Shown in pieces: positions 38,357 to 48,688 of a stretch of DNA of 64,000 nt (positions are counted from its first letter, which is position 1; each line of letters begins with the position of its first letter). The notes beneath the pieces are model-generated. The model did not search any database. It was given only the letters and a program-made list of their open reading frames with translations, and was not told the DNA's origin. Origin of the DNA: Dolomedes plantarius (lineage: Eukaryota; Arthropoda; Arachnida; Araneae; Dolomedidae); contig OU015496.1 in assembly GCA_907164885.2 (NCBI GenBank), forward strand, positions 162,426,350-162,490,349, written 5' to 3'. The position numbers and the translations under genes are program-made.

Positions 38357-38357
<1 letters not shown>
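37281..38357. other. Unassigned DNA, possible LINE 3' region
   Basis: 37281-38010 is AT-rich with many TGTAT/GTATAT words. 38080-38357 is markedly GC-richer (CCCTCGCCCCGGAGCC, GTGGAGGCCGCAG). A GC-rich end followed by a TA run at 38358 could be the 3' end of a retroelement. No domain was found in the overlapping minus-strand frames at 38071-38441. Confidence 0.35.

Positions 38358-38398
<41 letters not shown>
38358..38398. repeat. (TA)n microsatellite
   Basis: About 20 TA units. Confidence 0.95.
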
Positions 38399-38401
<3 letters not shown>

Positions 38402-39240
38402 TGAGAAAATTAACCCTCTCCAAAACCACAAAAATCCACAAAACTACAAAATCACGAATAAGATCCTACCTTAAACATATTTAGCGAGCACGCGAAATTG
38501 GCGTAAAAAATAAACCCCAAAACACAATTAAATACGAGAAAGGCAGAAAACATCAATTACGAAAAATACATAAACTCGAGAAGGAGAAGCATCAGCTCCG
38601 GGGAGAAAATAAATTTCTATGAACGCCCACGCGCCTTTTCATCATCCCGATCTACGAGTGTGTCCCGAACGTTTATCTTCTCACCCTCCACCCATACCTC
38701 TCTCAGCGGGAGAGGGGAGGCTGGCCGAGGAACTATTTTTGCCCGGAGCGTTCTTTATCGATTCCGTTATAAGCCCTGCCGGGAAATGGAAGATTCTTAT
38801 CAGCGGAGACACTCGAGTCGGAAAACGGCTTTTCGAGAGACGGAGCTAAAAGTGGAGTTGAGTTGCATCGCGACTTCCGGTTGAGCACTTGAGAGCGGCT
38901 CCCGTTTCGCACAAACGACTTTTCCCATTTCTTTAAAGAGCTGTGGTTATTTAAAAATTGAATTTCCTTTCACGTGTAATATAGGACAGTGTGTTGAATG
39001 TTTGACATTATATTTGTGTACATTATGTTTACGTACGTATACACCATATTTATCTACCTATATTAATGTATGTATGTAGCTTAACATTGTAGATGAGTAA
39101 TAACTAAAAACAAGTCTCTTTTATTCCCATATCGTGGATTTCAGTGTCCACTACGTGAGTAAATGAAAGAAAAGCAAACTGTTCAGAAATGATGTTAATA
39201 TTTCTGTGGCTTTACACTATTGCTAATTTTACAAAAATTG

Positions 39241-39241
<1 letters not shown>
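38399..39241. other. Unassigned DNA, GC-richer in the middle
   Basis: Plus-strand frames at 38619-38849 and 38660-38884 overlap each other and show no domain. The stretch 38590-38930 is GC-richer than its surroundings and matches no repeat in the window, so it could be host unique sequence. Confidence 0.3.

Positions 39242-39299
<58 letters not shown>
39242..39299. repeat. (TA)n microsatellite
   Basis: About 28 TA units. Confidence 0.95.
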
Positions 39300-39302
<3 letters not shown>

Positions 39303-39837
39303 GTCGAATTCGGTTTCTTCATGCCCAATATTAACGCTATATTCCGAACATATCACATAATTACTAGGCAGTGGACGATGGTCCGGTGGCAAAGAAAATA
39401 GAAACACTCCAGTGATTACAGTCATCTCCTTTCTCAATAATATAAAGACAAATCCAGTACTATTTAAGAATATTTATTAAATTTCTTTAAGACTCTCAGC
39501 TTCATTAAACGCTACTTAAGCCCCAACCCAATTTAAATTACGTGCGCCCAAGGGCGACACGTTCGCCCCATTTCTAAATGACCATGGCTCTGAAGATTAA
39601 ACCCCTTTGTTCTCCAAGCTTTTAGTTAACTACGCATGCTCAACTGACGCATTATGACGCTCATTACTTATGCGTGACATCACATAGACTTTTCTATCGT
39701 GTTCCATTGATGACGGTGCAAGATTGTTTAGCGCGAAGCCCAAGGCTATAATTCTATTTTAAGATTCCCCTCGTGGATCTTCGAAAATCGAATCAAGTCC
39801 AACCCTTAAATCTATTTTCACCGTGAAGCATTTACTC
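39300..39837. other. Unassigned DNA flanking the LTR element
   Basis: No gene or repeat recognised. Includes ATTATGACGCTCATTAC near 39651. Confidence 0.3.
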
Positions 39838-40282
39838 TGTAAGGTATACATAAGATTCGATTCACAAGAATCGAACTTTTGACTGAATGAATTAAAGAAG
39901 TTGCTTAAGATATGCTAATTTCGGCATACGCGCTTGGTATAAATACCAAGCAGCTTGATTAAGTTAAAAGGTTGTAAAAAGGTTGATAGATAAGCGAGTT
40001 AAGGGAGCTTCGAGGTAAGCAGATCCAGGCGCTATCCTGCGCTAGTACTTAGGGGGCCCAAAGTTTGCCCAAAGTGGCAGAACTGCTGGTTTGACTCTCT
40101 AGTTTGTGAGTATTGCAATGTGTATTTTTATTGAATGCTAATATATATTCCATACAAGTAGTACGTATGCTTATTGCTGTAAAAGCAAATTCTATATGTG
40201 CAACGAATTCAATAAACATTGTTTCATGTATAAACTGTGTTTGTATCAAATTCAAATAGAGTGCCCCTTAGTATACTCTACA
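39838..40282 (+). repeat. 5' LTR
   Basis: Begins TGTAAGGTATACATAAGATT and ends ATACTCTACA. It contains an inverted repeat near the start (GATTCGATTC and GAATCGAAC) and the 20-bp near-palindrome GCTTGGTATAAATACCAAGC at 39930-39949, which embeds a TATA box. AATAAA lies near 40210. Confidence 0.92.
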
Positions 40283-40283
40283 G

Positions 40284-40297
40284 TGGCGCCCGAAAGT
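40284..40297 (+). promoter_or_regulatory. Primer-binding site
   Basis: TGGCGCCCGAAAGT one base after the 5' LTR. TGGCGCCCGAA is the usual start of a site complementary to the 3' end of a lysine-type tRNA; the match decays after AAAG. Confidence 0.75.
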
Positions 40298-40422
40298 TTA
40301 TATATACCCTGGTTGTTCTCGTTACATTTATAACGAACAACATATTTGAAGTTAAACTTTATACTGTGTACTTATTTTCATAAAATTGTTGCAAGTACTT
40401 TATACTTATATACTATTTGAAA

Positions 40423-41067
40423 ATGAGTGTTGTAGAACAAAACCCTGTTGGAAATTTTCCTCGGGTAATTATGGTTCAGCAAATTGCGCCATTCGAAGCC
40501 ACCTTCAATTGCGGCCCCTCAAGTCAATTTCTAAAGAAAATTGAGTATTACTTTCAGCAACAATGCACCCCAGAGGGGGATAGACTTAAAATTGCTCTAG
40601 TCACTTTAAGAGGTAGTGCATATCAGTGGTACACGTGTATGCAAAGCAGTAATCTGATTTTTGACTATTTGTTATTCAAGCAACAGTTTCTTAGCGTTTT
40701 TCCAAAGACCTTTAATCAAAGTCAAATTGAAGCGGAAATTTATTCGCTAAGGCAACGTGAAGGTCAGTCTGCGTTAGATTTTGCTATGGAAAAGATTTTC
40801 AAGTGTGAGGAATATTTAGGAGGGGAGATGGAGGCTGTAATCTTAAAAATAGTTATCCAACGTTTGAATCCAAGTGTTCAAGATTTTTTGGACAATCACA
40901 ATATTACAAGCAAGGCTACCCTCCTTCAAGATTTAGCTAAATATGACAATAGGCATTTCTTCTCTACCCCTTACCCTCACTCAGGTACGAGAAGTTTTAT
41001 TACCCCCGCGCCAAAATTTTTCGCGAGTTTCAAACCAACAGCGAAACCAGTATCGCGGGCGAAATAA
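40423..41067 (+). CDS. Retrotransposon gag, C-terminus altered
   Basis: The ATG at 40423 gives a 214-residue product (MSVVEQNPVGNFPRV). The core resembles the retrotransposon gag/capsid family: FLKKIEYYFQQQ, KIALVTLRGSAYQWY, FKQQFLSVFP, then SLRQREGQSALDFAMEKIF and LDNHNITSKATLLQDLAK. It would form the particle shell and bind element RNA. The normal reading probably continues past 41067 in another frame (RGRNNRSSRRYNEISALKVN to 41200), where a zinc knuckle would be expected, but no intact CX2CX4HX4C is found. The nucleocapsid end is therefore frame-broken or lost. Confidence 0.75.
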   Translation: MSVVEQNPVGNFPRVIMVQQIAPFEATFNCGPSSQFLKKIEYYFQQQCTPEGDRLKIALVTLRGSAYQWYTCMQSSNLIFDYLLFKQQFLSVFPKTFNQSQIEAEIYSLRQREGQSALDFAMEKIFKCEEYLGGEMEAVILKIVIQRLNPSVQDFLDNHNITSKATLLQDLAKYDNRHFFSTPYPHSGTRSFITPAPKFFASFKPTAKPVSRAK

Positions 41068-41292
41068 TAGAAGCTCACGGCGTTACAATGAAATTAGTGC
41101 ACTTAAAGTAAATAATATGCAAGCACCTTACGTGCACTGGCAAGTTGTTTCACATGATATGGTTCAACCTGTGTGGAAACTGTGTGGTCAAATGTATTAA
41201 CTTGTCCGAGCAGTAATCATTATTTTGAGAATAGTGAAAGTCGGGGTATTTTTGTGGCTTATAATGAAAGTGAGTCTAGCTGGCATAATGCG

Positions 41293-42533
41293 GCAATTCC
41301 AGTCAAATTTCTGAAAATAGTTCCGATACTAATGCTAGTGGTTTAGAAAACAAATCTTCTGATGCTTGTATTAATGTTATACCTGATATTTTAGATGATA
41401 TTCACACATCTGTTAATGAAGGAAATTTAGTAGATAACGAAGTTTGTGTTACGGAAGTTGGTGAATACTTATTAGTTGACGACAATAAAAATTCTGTAAA
41501 CGATATTAAGAACTCGCTAGGTAATGATGATATTATTTCAAGTTCCCAGCCGAAGGGGAATGCTGTAGGCCAGGTTGATAATATGGTTTTAAATAAAGTA
41601 CATGAAAACCAGACTGAGAATCAGGATGAAAAGTTGACACAGAGTTATACTGTAAGTAGTTTAGCTGATGCTTCGGAAATTATAGACGTAGTTTGCATTA
41701 AAACGCCCGAGTACGAAAAGCTTAATCTTCCCAAAACTGAAGCAGTTTTAAAGAATTTAAATGATAACGATTCTGATGTCGCAAGTTTCAAAGAGACTTT
41801 TTCGTCAAAAGAGGATAAAACTAAAGTTAAGGGGGATAAAAAACGTGAAAAAGCGCCTTCAGGTTCCAGCATTAAAACTGCTAATACTGAAGTAATTAAG
41901 GCGGTAAACAAGAAGTCGTATGAGCACATATACGAAAAACAGAGTCAGGTTGTTGAAAAATATGAAACAAGCGGTGAACTAAATTGTAAACGCATCATAA
42001 ATGGCGAGATAAAGCCAGTAACTGAACACATAGGTGCGGCGTATAAGTTTGAAAAAATAGAATCTGCATTAAAATCTAATACCGATACAAGCAAAAGTAC
42101 GAAGAAAAGTAAAGTGTGTACTGCAAAACCTCCATCAAAGGATGAACGTGGCACACATAAGGTACACAAGGTTATCAAAAGGAAGAATTACAGTTTTAAA
42201 GGTCCTTTGCATAAGTACAGGAAGCGGAAGATATCTGCCACCCAGCAAGGTTGGCCTCCTCCCAAGAGACCTCCTGTCCATTGTCAAGCCGGACCAGCGC
42301 CTCAGGACCAACGACATGCTGCACGAAGGATGCCCACACGGTCAACGAACCCCTTTACTAGGACTGCGACCATCAAGAGAGGTTCCACGGAATGGACAGA
42401 CTGGTGCAGGGAAGTTGCCGCTTTCATGAACAAGTCTTGTATCAATTCTCTTATTCTAACTCCCACCTTTAATAAAACCGAACCAAATTGGTTTGAAGTT
42501 TCCAGTGTATATGCTGTGAAAAAAAAAATTTGA
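41293..42533 (+). CDS. Long charged ORF of the pol-less LTR element
   Basis: Open without stops for 413 codons, with the first ATG at 41583 (316 residues from there). It is rich in Lys, Glu, Asp, Ser and Asn, with no signal peptide or transmembrane stretch. From residue about 180 (counting from 41583) it becomes strongly basic (KSTKKSKVCTAKPPSKDERG, then KRKNYSFKGPLHKYRKRK), followed by a Pro/Arg-rich stretch and a tail with TEWTDWCREVAAFMNKSC. I recognise no family. It could be a fused gag/pol remnant, an accessory protein, or an ORF maintained in this element family. The long open frame without pol motifs is notable. Confidence 0.5.
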
Positions 42534-42859
42534 GAGGAAAGGGGTCAGCCACTGAAAAAAACGGCATACTGTTGTTTTATAAATTTATGAAGGGACATGT
42601 AGTGAATAGGAAAAAAATACATACTAACTACAGATAACAACTAACTAACTAATGTACTAACACAACTTCACAAAACATAACACATGTGCATTATGAATTG
42701 GGGGAGAGCAGTTACAAACAGTCAAGAAATGCCATGCTGTGCAATTGTGTTGACACTTTTAACTAAAATAGATTTTCTAGGGCCCAGTTGGCCAGCCCAG
42801 TATCCGCAACTCTGCAAATCCACTGTTTGGTGGTGTCACTTGGATGGTGTCACATTTGT

Positions 42860-42910
42860 CTCCCATTTTACAAAACTAACCCCGAAGGGGTTAGTTTTGT
42901 AAAATGGGAG
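42860..42910. repeat. Perfect 24-bp inverted repeat (hairpin)
   Basis: Arm 42860-42883 (CTCCCATTTTACAAAACTAA then CCCC) is exactly complementary to 42887-42910, with loop GAA. It lies between the charged ORF and the polypurine tract of the LTR element. A perfect stem in an otherwise ageing element suggests function, recent formation or gene conversion. Confidence 0.95.
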
Positions 42911-43043
42911 TGACGTTTTTCCCCCACACAACGTGTGGAAGGTTTTTTTGGCTTTGCCACCCATTATGTAAAAAGTCAGACCAGCACGTGTTTTCAATTA
43001 GCTAACTGAAGCCGTTCAGACCTCAGTTACCTAATTTTTTTTT

Positions 43044-43056
43044 CAAGGGAGGCCAG
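43044..43056 (+). promoter_or_regulatory. Polypurine tract
   Basis: CAAGGGAGGCCAG directly before the 3' LTR, after a T-rich run, in the position where plus-strand synthesis is primed. Confidence 0.6.
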
Positions 43057-43495
43057 TGTAAGGTATACATAAGATTCGATTCACAAGAATCGAACTTTTG
43101 ACTGAATGAATTAAAGAAGCTGCTTAAGATATGCTAATTTCGGCATATGCGCTTGGTATAAATACCAAGCAGCTTGTTTAAGTTAAAAGGTTGTAAAAAG
43201 GTTGATAGATAAGCGAGTTAAGGGAGCTACTAGGTAATCAGCTCCAGGCGCTATCCTGCGCTAGTGCTTAGGGGGCTCAAAGTTTACGTGGCAGAACTGC
43301 TGGTTTGAGTCTCTAGTTTGTGAGTATTGCAATGTGTATTTTTATTGAATGCTAATATATATTCCATACAAGTAGTACGTATGCTTATTGCTGTAAAAGC
43401 AAATTCTATATGTGCAACGAATTCAAAAAAATTGTTTCATGTTTAAACTGTGTTTGTATCAAATTCAAATAGAGTGCCACTTCAAATTATATACA
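43057..43495 (+). repeat. 3' LTR
   Basis: Begins TGTAAGGTATAC and matches the 5' LTR closely through AAATAGAGTGCC. The last 20 bases diverge but still end ATACA. Differences include loss of GCCCA near 43278 and several substitutions. Confidence 0.9.
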
Positions 43496-46400
43496 CCCAA
43501 GTGTGGGAAGAAGTGAGCAATGCTCTACAACTCCCATAATTTGTTTTTTCCCAGTCTTAAATTGATAATTCTTATTTCTTAATAAACAAAAACCTCGTTT
43601 AAAGTTTACGTGATCGCCCCCCCCCCATATTTAAGTATTACAACTTTCCCTCCCCGTTCCCCTGAAGGTGTGCACAGAAGCTGTAGCTATTTCCATGTAT
43701 CAAGTCCTCAGAAGAGAAAAAACACTAAAGTTAAATTCTAAAATCTACATAATCATCTACCGAAAAGAATGCCGTCTAGGGCAACCGTCCCCAGTCAACA
43801 CAAATCTCAGGTGAAAACCCATTAATTAATTTCCTAAGTATAACTTAATTCAACAATTTTAAAAATAAACTTGAAATTCCCAATTGTGATTAGAATAATG
43901 TGACCGTCCCCCTGAAGGTGTGCACACAAAGATTCGCGACATTTCTGCAGCACGTCTCCAAAAGAGAAAAACAACTAAAATTAACCTTACTTATCGTCAA
44001 CTGAAAATTTGCCGAGTAGGGCTGCAGACTCTAGTGAACAAAAATCTTAGTAGAGACTCAACTAATTTATTTCTAATTATAACTTGATTCAACAACATTA
44101 AAACTTGCTAATTTTTTCCCAAATAACTTGAGTCATCCAATTCAAAAATAACTAAAATTAATATTCTCAATTGTGATTAATGTGCACCTAACCCCATAGA
44201 GCTGAGAAAATTACATTTTACAAAAATGTCTCCATTTGAGACAGAAGTTTACATAATAACTTGACTTTATAACAATGACACCATTACATATCAAAACCAA
44301 AAATTAATTATAAAAAGAACATTATCTCAAAATATCAGTAAAGAAAATCACTAAAATATTAATATAGGAAAAATGTAAAACAAATTTAAAAGCACATGAA
44401 TTAAAAAGATATTAAATGTTTAAGTAGGACTGTTATGTGAAGAATATAATTGATAAACTAAAGTCTATGCCTGAAAAGTCTGCATATAGAGTCTCTCAGT
44501 TCTTGAGTGGCAACCATTCAGCCCACAGTCTTTGTGACACTTAGTCACCTCAACAATTTTATTTAATATTTTCTTTTCTTCTAAAACAGTTACTCCCTAG
44601 CAATTCCAAACACAGTAAACAAAATTAAATCAGTTATACAAATAATATCAATATACTTCAATATAATCAACCCTTTAAATTTCTCTACATTTTCAAAACC
44701 TCTCTCTCACTTTCATTGTGATGTATTTTTTAATCAACAAGAGCTCTATAAACCAAGATACCATGTTTACACACTCATGCTTAATCAAAATTTTTTAAAA
44801 GTCTACTTCGATCAATAAAATATGTAGACTTATTCATATTTTTTTTCATTCTTATTAACATCACTATATCCTCATCAAATTAAATCACTTCATAAACATC
44901 ATATTATTTTCCATGAAAGGTTGGATGTTCAACAAAAATGGATCCCATAGAATACTTATGAAATTACACAATAAACAATATAAAAAGGACCACCTCTAAA
45001 TGATTTTACTCAAAAATACACAATAATTATGAATACGAATAAAGCAAGTAAATCGTAGAGGTATGAAATCAACTTTCATTTTAAACACTTTTTTCATTTT
45101 CAGACGCTTTTTACAAACATTCAGTGACTGTTAAATTTTCTTACCACATATGAATTGAGAGGACATGTGAAAAAGGCTCATGCCAGATCAAACATAAAAA
45201 CATACTCTTAAATTGATAAAACATGTTAAAATAACTCACATTTTAGTGAAAACTTACAATTCTACCAATTTCAAAATCAAAAACCTCATACCTTACACTT
45301 CTACCAATGCAAACTAAATTCCCTACCTTACAAAATATCACATAATATCAAATAAATTTATATGAATAGAATAAAAATACACTTATAAAACTATATCTAT
45401 ATTATATCAATTATTATACAGTCTTGAGTACCCATTTTCAATGTACTGAAAATCAAACACACATTATTAAATCAATAAACTTTTACCACCATTATTAAAT
45501 CAATAAACTTATAACAAAATTTTACCGAGACTGATAATAGCAACAAAACCAAAATGCCCAATTTAACTTTAATATGGTCTAAAATTTTCCAATAACTATA
45601 CCAAAACTCATAAATTTCCAAAACATAATGAAATTACAATTTTCAAAATTTTACGAATGTTTATTATTAGTACTCTGGTACCTAGCTTCTCCCCCCCCCC
45701 CCTCTGACTGAAAACGAAACAAGATTGACTGGAGTGGTCAATCCCCAGAAAACAATTTTCAAGATGTACTCTATCCATTTAACAACATTAAAATTTTCAT
45801 TTCATATTTCAAATAATTTCAAATTGTGTCAGAACCTTCATTACTCAATTTAAAATTGTCACCAAAGTTTCCAAATTTTTACACAGAAAATCCCCAGTTT
45901 TACACATAATAGTTACTAATAGCAATTTTAATCAGAACCATTTCAATTTTAAAAATTTCAATACTTTAACTTCCACATTGCATTTTAAAACATTATCACC
46001 TTCTGCATTTTCTAAATTTTAATGAAATAGTTTACCCTAATTTAGTTAATCCTCCCAAAAAAATCTTAATTTCACCTACTGAATTTTCCAGCAGTTACAA
46101 CCCTTTCTTCTTAAAATTCTTTGACTTTTTAAATCGCCAGGCAGTCCCGGGGAGCCAGTGGTCACACCCACAAAAATTATTCTTGAATTGAAAAAAAATT
46201 TGGCACAACACTTTCAAACAACGAACTCAACAGCCTTGTCTCTTGATGACAATGGGTTCACTTACGGCTACAACACCAAAACCGTAGAGATAAAAAAGAG
46301 TGAAAACAATTAAAGTGAGACAAACAAATTAAATCAGAGGTTATCATTAAATAATAAACTTATCATTAAATGATAAGTTGTCCGGATAGAAAACATGTTT

Positions 46401-46670
46401 AACCGAGGATGGGGGGTCACAACTCTCTCCAGTCATCAACTATAATACCTCCATTTCCTTTGTTTTAGTACTTTTCTATTTTACCTTATTGATATCTGGG
46501 TTTACTGTATTAATATGTCACAACATCCCTCTGTTGTTTGTTATTTTTCAACTATCTAATATTATGTAATAAAAATTTTGTGAGCAGCTTAGCGCCTAAA
46601 TTTTATTTACTCTTTCTTAATTAGCTTTTTACCAGAATTCTTAAAATTCTCTATTTACATTTGTAAGATC
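43496..46670. other. 3.2 kb AT-rich DNA without genes
   Basis: No frame over 60 codons of interest and no transposon end recognised. Rich in AAAATTTT, TTTCAAAATT and CATTATTAAATCAATAAAC words; the last occurs twice near 45465 and 45493. C homopolymers lie at 43617-43627 and 45691-45703. TTATCATTAAATGATAA at 46359-46375 is a small palindrome. A tandem duplication is listed separately. Confidence 0.4.
43655..44180. repeat. Two diverged tandem units of about 255 bp
   Basis: CCCCTGAAGGTGTGCACA recurs at 43668 and 43919. Each is followed by AGAAGAGAAAAA/AAAAGAGAAAAA-AC-ACTAAA, GAAAA-TGCCG, TCTAGGGC/GTAGGGC, AGT-AACA-AAATCT and TATAACTT-ATTCAACAA, then CAATTGTGATTA. A weaker third start (GTGCACCTAACCCC) lies at 44190. 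Non-coding. Confidence 0.65.
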
Positions 46671-46672
46671 TA

Positions 46673-46696
46673 TCTATCTATCAATCTATCTATCTA

Positions 46697-46769
<73 letters not shown>

Positions 46770-46770
46770 A
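46673..46770. repeat. (TCTA)n(TA)n(TG)n compound microsatellite
   Basis: ATCTATCTATCTATCAATC-type units, then about 25 TA, then about 10 TG units. Confidence 0.95.
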
Positions 46771-47209
46771 TGTAATATATCCATTACACACGTTCTTAAA
46801 ATATAACCTGAAAAGGGAAACTAGCTCATATTTACATGGCTGGAGGTAGACTCAGCCTGAAAGGAAATAAAATTTAAAAGCAGTCGGGTCGAATCGTTTT
46901 ATTAGAGCGATAAAAGTACGTCCATCCATGTCAGATGCTCGGAAGCGAAGATACCGCCTTTCAACCTTACGAGCTAGAAGCGAAAAAACATGTGGCTGTT
47001 ATTTTGTACGATCAGCAGAAAATTGGGGCTGGCGATGCGAACCCACGCCTTTCTCCAGACGTATACTCGTGTAGAAATGCAACGTATGCGATTTTATGGG
47101 AAGTTCTGTTGCTATGGGTTTTTAAGCGATAAAGTAATGTTACTGGACATTGGATTTAGGAAAGGGAATTTAAATGATAGAATGGAGGGCCTAATATTTA
47201 ATTTATTAC

Positions 47210-47212
<3 letters not shown>
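46771..47212. other. Unassigned DNA
   Basis: Overlapping frames at 46935-47132 and 46990-47298 have no recognised domain; the second runs into the CA/TA microsatellite. Confidence 0.3.

Positions 47213-47276
<64 letters not shown>
47213..47276. repeat. (CA)n(TA)n microsatellite
   Basis: About 17 CA units and 16 TA units ending at the left terminus of the Tc1 element at 47277. Confidence 0.95.
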
Positions 47277-47279
<3 letters not shown>

Positions 47280-48688
47280 TCATGGACAAAAAAATTAGCG
47301 CACCAAGAAATAATTGCGGGATCGTAACGAAACTTGCAATGAAGGTACATGTCGGGGAGATATGCAAATGATTAGAAATGCAGCGTGATTACACATTACG
47401 TATAGACGGTAGAGGGCGTTGAACATCGTACTCTGTGGAGTATAAAACAGGTAACCAAATCTTGTATGAGTGTGTTGAATCATTTACAAAGGAAGAGCTG
47501 AGATAGACGTGCCATTACGCCGTGTTCGAAGACAATATAAGCAGTTGTCGCAGTTTGAGAGGGGGAGAATCGTCGGGATGATGGAAGCTGGGTGGTCAGC
47601 TAGGCGAGTAGCTCGTCAATTAGGCCGCTCTGATTGTGTTGTGAGGAGGTGTTGGGACCAGTGGACCCGAGAGATGTCATGTACACGAAGACCAGGCTCA
47701 GGACGCCCTCGACAGACCAGTCGTCGAGAAGACCGCCACATCGTAAGAAATGCACGCGTACAGCCAACTGCTTCATCGGCCGCCATCCAGACACAGGTAG
47801 CACCTTCACTAGGGGCTTCTGTGTCTTCTCGAACCATACGAAGGCGCCTGGCTGAAGGACAGTTGGTATCGCGGCGCCCATTACGTGTGCTGCCCTTGAC
47901 GCCCACCCATCGACGCCTCCGTTTGGAGTTTTGCCGCGCACGAGGAAACTGGACTGCAGCGGAATGGAACCAGGTAGTCTTTAGCGACGAATCCAGATTC
48001 AATCTCGGCAGTGATGACAATCGTGTTCGTGTATGGAGAGCCAGTGGTGAACGCTTCAATCCTGCCTTTGCTGTACAGCGACACATCGCTCCCACAGCTG
48101 GTGTGATGGTATGGGGTGCCATTGCCTACAATACACGGTCACCCCTAGTAATGTTCCGTGGCACCATGACAGCCCAGCGGTATGTTCATGAAATCCTGCA
48201 ACCACATGTTTGCCACTCATGCAACGGCTCCCAAGAGCCATTTTTCAACAAGACAATGCTCGGCCTCATACGGCAAGGGTGTCACAAGACTGTCTCCGCA
48301 CTGTTACTACCCTTCCTTGGCCTGCCCGATCCCCAGATTTGTCTCCAATCGATCATATCTGGGATCATTTGGGACGACGAGTTGGGCATCCCACGAGTTT
48401 GAACGAACTAGAGGCAAGGTTACAGCAAATAAGGAACGAAATGTCTCAAGACATCATACAGAACTTGTATGACTCAGTGCCCGATCGTATCGCATCGTGC
48501 ATTCCGGCTAGAAGGGGTCCAACGGAGTATTAACTCCTCCGTTCTTTTGCCTGTTTCTCTGAAATAAATTATCCTTTTTAATTGATTTTCTTATCATTTA
48601 CTTATATCAAAGTAGTCATTACGTATGTAAAATTTCGTTTCATTTTGACGACTCCTTCTTGGTGCGCTAATTTTTTTGTCCATGAGTG
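47277..48688 (+). mobile_element. Young Tc1-type element (DD32 group)
   Basis: Perfect 33-bp terminal inverted repeats beginning CACTCATGGACAAAAAAATT and continuing AGCGCACCAAGAA, flanked by TA on both sides. 1,412 bp. Perfect ends and a nearly open gene point to recent insertion. Confidence 0.95.
47509..48533 (+). pseudogene. Tc1 transposase with 1-nt deletion and altered start
   Basis: The reading aligned with the relative at 29957-30972 begins at 47509, where the codon is GTG rather than ATG; the next in-frame ATG is at 47578. The frame runs through ERGRIVGMMEAGWSARRVAR, the GSGRPRQTSR hook, SSRTIRRRLAEG, FSDESRFNL (first Asp) and GVMVWGAI. A one-base loss in a T run at about 48208 then shifts it. 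The correct frame continues as FQQDNARPHTARV (second Asp) and SPDLSPIDHIWD, where Asp stands in place of the usual Glu, with 32 residues between. It ends PDRIASCIPARRG at TAA 48531-48533. Length would be about 342 residues. Confidence 0.9.

Larger units (their letters stand above)
39838..43495 (+). mobile_element. LTR retrotransposon lacking pol (non-autonomous)
   Basis: Two direct LTRs (39838-40282 and 43057-43495) enclose a tRNA-type primer site, a gag gene, a charged ORF and a polypurine tract. No protease, reverse transcriptase, RNase H or integrase motif is readable in the 2.8-kb interior. The element is therefore a gag-bearing, pol-less derivative that would depend on another element. 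The LTRs are similar but carry several substitutions and indels, so it is not very recent. The flanks do not show a clear target duplication. Confidence 0.88.

Noticed and set aside
38619..38884. Host gene in the GC-richer segment
   Set aside because: Two overlapping plus-strand frames without domains, splice-site logic or codon bias that I could support.
42860..42910. Bacterial-type rho-independent terminator
   Set aside because: Lies within a eukaryotic LTR retrotransposon, and the stem is far longer and AT-richer than a terminator needs, with no typical T run after the stem.
47365..47381. Host enhancer based on the ATGCAAAT octamer
   Set aside because: It sits in a transposon leader and recurs in two other Tc1 leaders, so it is better treated as an element feature.
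48182..48533. Independent small genes at the 3' end of the Tc1 at 47277
   Set aside because: They are the C-terminal part of the same transposase in the frame left by a one-base deletion, plus an out-of-frame shadow.
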